From Isoetes taiwanensis (Eukaryota; Streptophyta; Lycopodiopsida; Isoetales; Isoetaceae), in the NCBI GenBank assembly GCA_021234155.1, contig JAJEKV010000008.1:11152740-11216739 (forward strand): a stretch of DNA of 64,000 bases, written 5' to 3'. Positions 34,736-43,780 of the stretch are shown here, in pieces. A model generated the notes under the pieces. That model saw nothing but the letters and a program-made list of their open reading frames with translations, was not told the origin of the DNA and did not search any database. Numbering within the stretch: position 1 is the first letter of the stretch; each line of letters starts with the position of its first letter. Both the position numbers and the translations under genes were made by a program.

Positions 34736-35061
34736 AGCCACTCATCTATTAGCATTGTATTTGTTTTTGGGGTCCAAATGATATAATTGGATTTTCCCTT
34801 TATTTTTCGTGGGTAGTTCGCATGTGTGCGGCTATCCACTGTCCACCATTGTAGAAATCTGCTGAGATGAATGAGAAGCCTATCTATCGGCGCTTTGTTG
34901 GTTTCATGCGAGTCGCAGTGCAAGAATGAAATGAAATGTGTTATGTCTATGGATGGCCACTCAGGCCCATTAAACGACAATATCATCATAGAAGAGTAGA
35001 CGAATTTCTGCATCCTCATCTAACTCCACTTCACTCATACTCGCAATTTCTAGTAAAACAT

Positions 35062-35800
35062 TTATGTTTCTCTATACTGTAAAATTTTTATCATATAAGA
35101 ATTTATTGTATCTCTCTGTAGAGAAAAAGATTCCTTGAGATCACTTTCAAGTATTCCAAACCTGTCTCGCATCAAATTATATGTTGGGCATTGTAATAAA
35201 ACATGTTCTTCATCTTCTACGTCTCTAACAACACAGACTTTACAATCTCGCATTGTCTTGAGAATGTTTCCCCATCTCCCTACTTCGACTCCAAGATGGT
35301 GCAAGCCGAGACGAATTCTACTTATGGTGTGCCTCTTCTTTATAGAGATATTCTTATGGAAGTGTGCAGCAATGTCTAGATTGAAATTTATGTTTTGCTT
35401 ATATAAGAGCATTCTAATATTTGGATTCTGCCACAATTTTTTTCTTTATTTTTGCCTGAACCCACAGCCTAAGATTGTTCTCAATAGGAGTACATCTTTC
35501 CATTGAATATCCCATTTGCTTAACCATTTTTTCACATCTGCAAACCATCCTTTGTCTTCATTTTCCAACATAGCATGATGTGAGATTCTAGTATCATCCA
35601 TTTGTCTAATTTTCTTTAAATACTTGATGCATCTGAGTATTGCTTCCCCTTCTAGTGGCATGAGTCCACCTTTAGCTAGCATCATCAAATATGGAGTTTG
35701 AGCCTCCACACCCAGCTTTAAACGCATGAATTTTTGTAGAACCTGCTCAATATCTTCCCAAAGCATTGTGATAAGCTTGGTCCCCAAATTTCACAGCCAT
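35062..35800 (-). pseudogene. LINE ORF2 C-terminal remnant, minus strand
   Basis: Block at 35787-35446 reads as a thumb and connector (MLWEDIEQVLQKFMRLKLGV; MLAKGGLMPLEGEAILRCIK). Block at 35436-35062 carries the C-terminal Cys/His region (HTISRIRLGLHHLGVEVGRW; CKVCVVRDVEDEEHVLLQCP). It is a different LINE subfamily from the copies at 23 and 28-31 kb. It ends head to head against a plus-strand LINE at about 35.80 kb. Confidence 0.7.
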
Positions 35801-36562
35801 ACACTCAAGATATCACCCAAGATATTTGGATTATATATAGATGCACTGGGAGCATTTACAAGAGACCGGGGAGGGGATGAACATTCACCAATGGGGGGAG
35901 GAAGCATGGTACCAATTATGTTGTATGTAGATGACCTAATAATGATGACAATGGACAGAAAAGGACTAAGAAGGATGATGGAAATACTAGAAGGCTTCTG
36001 CAGTCATAAAGGGCTAACAATCAACCTTGAAAAAACAAAAATATTGAGCTTTGGCAAGACACTCAAGGAGGGTAAGGAGGTCAGGTACATGGGTCAATTA
36101 GTGGAAGCAGCATCTGAATACAAATACCTGGGATAAAAACAGGAGTCAAGAGAACATGGAAGCAAGGAATAGAGGAGAGATGGCAAACAACGATAAAAAG
36201 TTACTATGGGATGCAATCAGTATGCACGGAGAATGTGATCACAGATTGGGGGGTCAAAACACAAATGTTCGGCATGGCAGTAACCCCGACGATGCTATGG
36301 AGTGAAGATATGGGGATGTAGTGCATCACCAGACAAATGGTCAAAGGCAGAGAGGTTAATTAAGCACTATCAAGCGAAGGCGTTAGGAGTAAAAAAGACC
36401 ACTCCAACGACAATACAGCTTCACGAAACATGAGTAATACCCTTTGAGGTGTAGGCATTAGAGAGAACAATTGCTTACCTAAGCAGGAACAGTACGTATG
36501 GCTCCAGCTTTTGATTAATAAACATTTTTCCCATCTCTTCCACAAAAAAAAAAAAAAAAAAA
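35800..36562 (+). mobile_element. 5'-truncated LINE with poly(A) tail
   Basis: Starts inside the RT (IYIDALGAF-like), with MVPIMLYVDDLIMMTMDRKG (YVDD), LTINLEKTKILSFG and EYKYLG by 36136. Decayed thumb sequence follows, ending AATAAACATTTTTCCC and about 21 A residues at 36542-36562. The poly(A) end contrasts with the simple-repeat tails of the other LINEs here. Confidence 0.7.
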
Positions 36563-39500
36563 ACTAGTCAAAATCACTTTTGATTACTGCTTTCTTTGTA
36601 TGTATAGGCCTTTCTGAGCTATAGTAGATGTAGATATAATTAGCCAAGTGTAGCTTCTACTGAAATGCTCGGAGTCTTAATTTCGTCAGCATTATACTTT
36701 TTCTGAATTCTAATTGTTTGCAAAATAAGCATCAATATATACATGTCTAGTAAAATCTATATTTAAGAAAAGGAAAAATGTGATATGTAAGTAGATAAAG
36801 TATGCATGTAAGCCAGAATTGTGGCCATGGAAAAAATTAGTGGCTATATATAGCCAAATGGCGATTTTTTAGGGGGTGTAGGCAATTTTTGCGGCAAATT
36901 TTATGAAGAGAGATTTTAAAAAAAAAATAAAAAATAGCCATAGTTAAAACAAGTACTCCATTATTTTTTTAGGATTAGCCAAACTATTTTCCCCCTTTTC
37001 CTTAAAGAAAAAGGGATTAGTCTTTCTTTATATTATAATATTTATATATTAAATCATTAATAGCCAAACAAAAATGAATTCTTATTATAGACTTTTACAC
37101 ATCCCCACCTACCATCATCAGTGATAGTAGTTTTTCAAACTATGAATTCCTATTATATATACCACATATGCATCTTCAAAAAGGAACTGTAAGAGATGGT
37201 CAATATCCCTCTAGATGCCCGAGTTAGTTGCATAACATCTTCCTTCAAGGATTAGAGATAAGTGCAATTTGATCACCATATCTACAAGGTGTCATTGCAT
37301 TGAATGTAGTTCAGACTATGGATGTTATAAGCTATGTTGTGAGCTTTTGTTAAAAGTTTTTCAATATTATTATATGTTCCTTGATTGTTGATTATTATTT
37401 GTAATTGTAGTATAATTATCTAAAGCTACAGATTTTAATTTACATTTTTTGCTTTTTCCAGTTAAAAAAAAAATAGGCAAGTGAAAGTTTATAGTACATA
37501 ATTCAAAAGTTTCGCCAAGTCCAAATATATATAAATGTAATAATAATAATAACTTTAGTCAAATTTATATCATAAAATACTATAAAATTTTGAAAAATAA
37601 CCAAATCATTTTTTATGAAAAAATATATAATATGCTTAATTTTTTCCCTGATTGTGGCAATGTTGTAAGAACCAAAGGAACAACTTTGTTATGTCAAATA
37701 AGTAACAGTTCTTCAGTCTAAGTTCATGGCAAATATTGCATCATTAGAGAGTAAGAAAGGACCATCATAACCCCCAATACTATCAAAGTTTAAGTTCGTC
37801 ATAGGTCCGTCACCAATGATACTTTGGATGTCAGATTTTCTTCTGGCTTCTTGATTCAGTTGTTTTTTCGTAATCTTTGAGAGACTACTGACTACATATA
37901 TTGAATAATAGTACCATTCCAAACATTAAAAAAAAAAAAAAAGCAAAAATATGTTTATCAGTTTGTTAGTTGTCCATGGGAAATGTAATTTTACTTTCAC
38001 GAAATTGTATTTTTACTTTCACGTATAGATATAAATAACAAAACAGATGCATGGCAAAAAGTAAAAAATGGACCACTATAATCGTTTGAATTATATATTT
38101 GCTTGTTTATTGTAAATTATTGTGCAATGCATCGTGAAGTTGTGTTTATAAAGATGGAATGTGGAGTTATTTGGAAACATTATATTTGAATTTTTGATGG
38201 CGTTGCTTAATCTGATGGTGAGTTAGGATGAGAAACCACATTCTAACTACAAAAATCAATTAAAAATTTGATGATGATGCACATCAACTTCTGAATTGGA
38301 AAGCGAGAAGTTTAGCCGTACTAGCTAGTTGTTTCGCGGTAGAAAAATAAAGATGATCCAGAACTAATAACTATAGGTGTCCTATGATGAAGTAGACTTG
38401 AGATCAAGATGTTTGGTATGAGGATGAAATTTATTGTACTTGATAAGAGCAATAAACATACAGTTTGACTCTTTGAATAGTAAGTTATAACCTGAAAGAG
38501 ATGCAAGAGATAAAGCATGTCATATGTTCCAGTTGACATAGCCTGTTTTCGTGAGTTCCAGTGACAAGACTGGTGCCAAACATAAAAAATTGTAGACTTT
38601 CAAAGATCGAGACGATTCACAGCATGATTTGACACCGTAATCTGTATAGAAGAAAAGTTCTGGATCTGTTTGTTGATGATGAACAAGACCATTATAGCAT
38701 GTATCTTTTTTATATCTGCTCACGTGTTTAAGAGCCTGTAAAAGGAATAAATGAATCCACATACAATCCATTCATAAGCATATGCAGGTTCTAATAAATA
38801 TAGAAACCCTATCAAAGGGTATATATCTTCTTACACGTCCTTCATTTTGTATCCATATGCCAACAAATAAATGGACAAAGGAATATATTTGAGCTTGGAG
38901 TACTAATGAGAATCATTGCCCTTGTATATACAATTAACTTGGTTATTTGTAGGATCAGACCTCAAATCGGTGGTCACCAGATCTGCAGAATTACTCACAT
39001 CTGGCATATCACATAAAATACGGGGGTATAGAAAAATAAAGGCATGCATTTTGATAAATATCAGAAATACAGGGGTAATTTCACAAATACATACATACAA
39101 CGGCGTTTTACATTTTCCCTTAAAAACTAGTTTACATCTCCAATGACAGAACTTTTAAAAGTATTCTTATGCAATCTTGAAGGTTAAGCGATGGAGCTGT
39201 GAAGAAACTTTAATATCAATGAGTGGGGAAAATCAATGAGGGGGGATACTGTCAACATCCTAATAGATCTAATAATCAAGTCTATGCAAATATGAGAACA
39301 AAACATATGAAAAGGATGTAAGAGAATTGGATGGACTACAGAAACAGCGGCATAACTCTTACAGAATATTATCCAATCTACATTTAACATTTTTACGTGG
39401 CATATTGAAATAAAAAAGTTTAACTCTGCTAATTGAAGTCTTTCCAAAATCACACACTCTATAAACCATCTAGGCCTTTCAAGAGATTGACGCCAAGCTT

Positions 39501-40249
39501 CCTCAAATTTAAAAGGATGCCACTGAGGCTGGCCACCACTTTTCTCACATTATCACCACACAACCTGGTGTTGTGCGTTTTATCTTGACTATTTTTGCAA
39601 GATGTGCTTAAATTGGTGAAATATGTGCATAAATGGAGAATATTATGGGTGTAATGTGGGGAAAATGTATTGAAGTTGAACTTATGGAGTTGAAGGTGTA
39701 TAAAAGTCCTTTCCAATGGTTAAAGCATGGGGTGAGGTGGCACAATCCTAAGAGACATGTAAGTTATTGGAGATCTAATGGTGGAGATTGCTTAACGATG
39801 ATGAATGGAGGAGATTTGTTGTGTAAGTTTAAGAGGAGGCACATCTCCTCATTCTCTCTCTCTTTCACTCTTGCTCTTGAAGAGATTATCTATTGTATAG
39901 TGTTTCATGGAAGAAACAAATAATGAAGAGGAGGATGAACCTCCAGATTATCTCGATTATTATTTGGTTGTGCAATTGAGGTGTATTTGATCTCTTGTTC
40001 CATTCTTCAAATTCTTCTCTTCAATTCTCGTGTCTTGCCTTTTGAGTGCTTGCTGGTAGAGTGTGGCACAGCCTGATGCATATATTTTGCATTCTGCTCA
40101 GCTTGGGGTTTGGTTCATTCAGTTGGATTACACCTGGTGACAAGAGCAGTTGCGTTCCACAGCCACGGCATGTTGGGTCTGAGCACGAAGCCTCTATGGG
40201 TGGAGGTACAAGCAGCCATTGCGTGCTTTTCCCCATGCTAAAGAAAGCA
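36563..40249. other. AT-rich region without a convincing gene
   Basis: Low-GC sequence with an A run near 37928-37943, ATA-rich stretches near 37.0-37.6 kb and only short frames. From 39.8 to 40.1 kb a CT-rich block and AATTCTCGTGTCTTGCC-type sequence, then ATTACACCTGGTGACAAGAG, could be an old LTR end and primer site, but no partner LTR was found. Its right edge (about 40190-40254) continues the tetratricopeptide-like frame that the LTR element interrupts. Confidence 0.4.
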
Positions 40250-40254
40250 AACCC

Positions 40255-40441
40255 TGTTGAAGAACGGAAGGGAAAGGGAGAGATGAAACAAGAACAAGAT
40301 AACTCTGTATATTTATGAACTGTGTGAATACAATGAATATATAGGGGCGTTGCCCCAAATCATGGCTGAACCGCCGGAGATGACCGTTGGGATGATCCCA
40401 ACTACTCCCACAGGTGGCAGTCAGGGATGCAATCTCTAACA
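40255..40441 (-). repeat. 3' LTR (187 bp)
   Basis: Identical by eye to 42231-42417. Begins TGTTGAAGAACGGAAGGG and ends AATCTCTAACA on the plus strand. Confidence 0.95.
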
Positions 40442-40450
40442 TTCCCCCCC
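40442..40450 (-). promoter_or_regulatory. Polypurine tract
   Basis: GGGGGGGAA on the minus strand, immediately before the 3' LTR; expected site of plus-strand DNA priming. Confidence 0.85.
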
Positions 40451-40481
40451 AAACCTGATGCCACAAACCAAGAATCGTAGA

Positions 40482-42119
40482 TCATCCAGGATCCCATATA
40501 AAAGTATCTACTGTTACCTCTTGAATGGTGAAGGATAGAAAGCTGGCAAAACTTAAGTATTCCCAGCAATATGAAATTCTTATTTCATTTAAAACACCAT
40601 AACGATCATCAAGTCTGAACTGTTCCTCGGACCAGCAATACAATCCGTCGTTCTCAAAGCAAGAAACTACCCAACTTGGGCATTTTGCATTTGAATCCAA
40701 GATCAACGGACCGAAACTGGGTCTCAAATTTAGAGTTTGCCAAGACAAGCAGGCTAACAGTTCCACTGCTCTCAAATCCAATGACCACATAAATCCCTTG
40801 CATCTCCAGATCAATGCCCACCTGCAATCTTCTCTAGCTTCAAGCATATCAAACTGCGCAGCACAAGCGGTTTTAACAGCAAAAACCGCCCCTCCAAATG
40901 TAAATAGATGGAAATTCGGCCATGTGTGGCCTGCATTCAATCGTGGCTCACTTCCTTTTGTGTATTCAATTAACTCAAAACCCAAAACTAGATAAGGAAG
41001 GCTAGGATCTCCAGCCTGCAGCAAGAATTTGCTCACTAAGATGTTCTGATTCTGCATATCCATATACCATATCCAATATTCATGAGATCCATAAAATGTT
41101 CTCTTATCAATAGAAAACACCTTTGGAATTAGCTTAACAAGACTAGCAGCCGAATCAATAGAAAACGCCTTTGGAATTAGCTTAACAAGGCTCTGAATTT
41201 CTTGTGAAATCTCGTTCACACAATCTATGCCTGCAAATGTGGAGAATCCCACATGGTTTTCCACAACTGGTTGCCATTCCCTTTGATAGATTACCTCTTC
41301 ATCTATGAGGATTTTCTCATCTTCTTTAAAGATCCGTTTCACAAACTGGTCTGTGTTTGGATCTGCCTGACAAAAGATCAACTTTGCCTGCAGATTTGGT
41401 GTTGAATCCTCTCCAGAGATGAACTCTGCTCCGGCATGCATGCGTTTATCAACAATAGCATGGATTTCTGGTATAATGAAACATGTGTTACTGCCTGCTT
41501 CAATCTCAAAAACCTGCATTGTCCGATTCCTCAAATCTGCAAGCACTGGCATCCCCAAATTTCCTCCGTCAGCAGAATTAATAATGTGTCTATCTGGGCT
41601 CTTAGCCCCACTTTTCAAGTCCTCCTTACTAGGAGCAAGAATCCTGGAGAATCCCAAGAATCCTCCCTCTATACCAAAGATAAGCTTCTCCTGTATGTCC
41701 TGCATTGACTCCTCCCCGAGGATCAATGGCTGCTCCACCAGGTCCATTGCTAAATCTTCTACTGCATCTGGTTTCACCCATTTAGGGTCCGTCACCAAGC
41801 TTTTACTACTGAGAATCAGCTTCTCCCGCAGGTCCCTCACCGAATCCTCTACTCCATCCTCCAGAATCAACTTCTCACTGAAGTCCCTCGTTGAATTCTG
41901 GTACAAGCGCTCATCTACATAGAAGATTTCTTCACAAAAGAACGTCTCCTCTTGTGGAAGAATCATCCTGTTAGCTACACTTTCTTGAGAATTTTCCTTT
42001 TGAATTTTTGGAAGATCCTGCCCTGTGGGACTGGGACATTGAAATGCCCAATGCCCAAAACCAAGACAGTTCTTGCACTGATCAGTCTCGAGGGCATGCA
42101 TTGCCCTCCCTCCAATCAT
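40482..42119 (-). CDS. 545-aa CCHC zinc-knuckle protein of the LTR element
   Basis: A single uninterrupted ORF from ATG at 42119, about 100 nt after the primer site, to a stop about 30 nt before the polypurine tract. Residues 15-28 are CKNCLGFGHWAFQC, a C-x2-C-x4-H-x4-C zinc knuckle of the retroviral Gag type, but at the N-terminus rather than the usual C-terminal position. Residues about 60-260 are acidic and repeat an EKLIL/EKLIF motif about five times (EKLILEDG, EKLILSSK, EQPLILGE, EKLIFGIE, AKLIFCQA). A 48-nt in-frame tandem duplication (41106-41201) repeats SLVKLIPK-FSID. The C-terminal half is rich in Trp, Phe and Cys. No polymerase motif is present. It may be a divergent Gag-like packaging protein or a captured host protein with a knuckle; I cannot decide between them. 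The intact frame fits a young element. Confidence 0.85.
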   Translation of the reverse strand: MIGGRAMHALETDQCKNCLGFGHWAFQCPSPTGQDLPKIQKENSQESVANRMILPQEETFFCEEIFYVDERLYQNSTRDFSEKLILEDGVEDSVRDLREKLILSSKSLVTDPKWVKPDAVEDLAMDLVEQPLILGEESMQDIQEKLIFGIEGGFLGFSRILAPSKEDLKSGAKSPDRHIINSADGGNLGMPVLADLRNRTMQVFEIEAGSNTCFIIPEIHAIVDKRMHAGAEFISGEDSTPNLQAKLIFCQADPNTDQFVKRIFKEDEKILIDEEVIYQREWQPVVENHVGFSTFAGIDCVNEISQEIQSLVKLIPKAFSIDSAASLVKLIPKVFSIDKRTFYGSHEYWIWYMDMQNQNILVSKFLLQAGDPSLPYLVLGFELIEYTKGSEPRLNAGHTWPNFHLFTFGGAVFAVKTACAAQFDMLEAREDCRWALIWRCKGFMWSLDLRAVELLACLSWQTLNLRPSFGPLILDSNAKCPSWVVSCFENDGLYCWSEEQFRLDDRYGVLNEIRISYCWEYLSFASFLSFTIQEVTVDTFIWDPG

Positions 42120-42217
42120 AATTTCTCCCTTTTAAATACGATACAGATTTTCACGCATCCTTCTCCTCCCTCTCCTGCAGGATCTACTCCATTGAGAGTC
42201 CTTCTCAAATGGAGAGA

Positions 42218-42230
42218 GGCTCTGATACCA
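42218..42230 (-). promoter_or_regulatory. Primer-binding site (initiator-Met tRNA)
   Basis: TGGTATCAGAGCC on the minus strand, directly after the 5' LTR. This is the standard plant copia primer site. Confidence 0.9.
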
Positions 42231-42417
42231 TGTTGAAGAACGGAAGGGAAAGGGAGAGATGAAACAAGAACAAGATAACTCTGTATATTTATGAACTGTG
42301 TGAATACAATGAATATATAGGGGCGTTGCCCCAAATCATGGCTGAACCGCCGGAGATGACCGTTGGGATGATCCCAACTACTCCCACAGGTGGCAGTCAG
42401 GGATGCAATCTCTAACA
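42231..42417 (-). repeat. 5' LTR (187 bp)
   Basis: Identical by eye to 40255-40441. On the minus strand it contains CCCTATATATTC and CATAAATATACAG as possible TATA elements. Confidence 0.95.
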
Positions 42418-42422
42418 AACCC

Positions 42423-42935
42423 AAGCCAAACATGCACCTTAGCATAAGCAGGATCTATTTGCAAGGCTCACGAAATCTCGTTGCGGGCCTCTTCTAATAT
42501 TTTTGAATCTTGTTTCTTGTCTAAGTTGCCATCTACAAGCAGAACCTCTGCAAGCTTTGTCTTGAGTACCACAATCTTAGGAAGGCCACATGCTTTACTG
42601 AGTCACTTGTGAATGCTGGCAGCCAAGAGTTTCTTTGGGAGATTGGCATCTGCTTGCATCACCGCCTGATGCATCTTATCAATTCTATTTCTCCCAAGAC
42701 ATTTCTCCCTCAAAATATCGACCTGGAGCTGCCCCTTTTTGAACATGAGAACCAACTCGTAGAGCTGCATACCCCATAAACTCTCATCCAAAGCTGGATC
42801 TGACTCCAAGGATGGCTCAATGCCCCCATGGGACGAGATCTCATCAAATGTGTCCTTCCTCTGCCCAAAATTCCCGCCGTAAAATGCCAAGAAGAGGCAC
42901 TGTGTCTTGTAGTACTGCGGCGGTGTCATCATTGT
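42423..42935 (-). pseudogene. Tetratricopeptide-like gene remnant split by the LTR element
   Basis: Minus-strand block at 42932-42603 reads MMTPPQYYKTQCLFLAFYGG and later LWGMQLYELVLMFKKGQLQV. After a frame change, 42600-42490 reads ACGLPKIVVLKTKLAEVLLV then ILEEARNEIS, a TGA, and ALQIDPAYAKVHVWLG up to the insertion point. Across the insertion, with one AACCC removed, the frame continues FAFFSMGK at 40254-40225. ALQIDPAYAKVHVWLGFAFF fits the TPR helix pattern (A..IDP.YA...LG.A....G). The TGA could be a decayed CGA Arg codon. The parent protein is not identified; the frame change and stop mark a pseudogene that predates the insertion or a gene with unresolved introns. Confidence 0.5.
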
Positions 42936-43542
42936 GTCCTAGAGTGGCAAAGCAAAAAGCACACTGAAGATAATATTCTTAGATTGTTGAAAGGAATGCC
43001 CCAATTACCAGATTCGCACCGATCTGCTCCCAATCTTAATAGAGGAATGCTATGATCTGAAAGCCCTGTATGATCTCAGTACAAGAATTAATCCAGAGAT
43101 GAGATCTGTACATAGAATGTGATTTGGATCAAATACTACTACAATTGCCATCCCAAGCTTCTCTGATTGGAATAAGTTTAGAAAAGATGGGAACAAGACG
43201 CAAATTGCAAAAGTCTTCAGTGTTATACAGTCTTTTCCTTCAGTTATAGTTTTTTATCCTTCAGTTTTTCATGTTCCTTTCCTTTGTTATCCTTTCCCAT
43301 GGCTGCTAACAAAACAACTATTTGCACAAATTACAATAGATGCATCAGTTCAACCTTAACGTTCTGCCTTGATGCTCCGCATCGTACTAAGCAGCCGTTC
43401 TTAGTACATTCATCTTACAAAATGTTATCTTTTCTCCTTGGGCAATATAAATGTACGGAAGATGTATAACACATTTGAGGCGTTCTGTTCTTTACTTTTC
43501 TTCAATTGTTAGGGTTCTGCCAACTATCACTCAGATCAACTT
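42936..43542. other. Spacer between the TPR-like remnant and the PPR gene
   Basis: No gene seen. Confidence 0.4.
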
Positions 43543-43700
43543 CGTAAAAGGATCATAAACAATTTTCTGTGTGACATCTCTTATTTCTAACATCGCCTTC
43601 AGAATATCCGGTTAACAACTGCGTAAAAGGATCATAAACAATTTTCTGTGTGACATCTCTTATTTCCAACATCGCCTTCAGAATATCCGGTTAACGACAA
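43543..43700. repeat. 79-bp tandem duplication downstream of the PPR gene
   Basis: CGTAAAAGGATCATAAACAA begins at 43543 and at 43622, and the copies match through CCGGTTAAC with one or two differences. It lies 80 bp past the PPR stop codon and may be in its 3' untranslated region. Confidence 0.9.
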
Positions 43701-43780
43701 AGTGTGAGTGAGTTAATGGCCTTGATCAGATTTAGTCTCATATGCACCGTAGTTGTTAACGTTCATGGTGGAGATGGAGA

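Larger units (their letters stand above)
40250..42422 (-). mobile_element. Intact non-autonomous LTR retrotransposon with a CCHC-ORF
   Basis: LTRs at 40255-40441 and 42231-42417 are both 187 bp and read as identical, with TG...CA ends. AACCC flanks both sides (40250-40254 and 42418-42422), a 5-bp target duplication. On the minus strand TGGTATCAGAGCC (42230-42218) directly follows the 5' LTR and matches the usual initiator-Met primer site. GGGGGGGAA (40450-40442) directly precedes the 3' LTR as a polypurine tract. The interior is filled by one 545-aa ORF; no protease, integrase, RT or RNase H is encoded. Identical LTRs imply a recent insertion. The layout matches TR-GAG-type elements, which depend on enzymes of an autonomous relative, probably copia given the primer site. 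Confidence 0.95.

Noticed and set aside
39900-40160. LTR end plus primer site (ATTACACCTGGTGACAAGAG)
   Set aside because: No second LTR, polypurine tract or coding region pairs with it in the window, so it was not called as an element.
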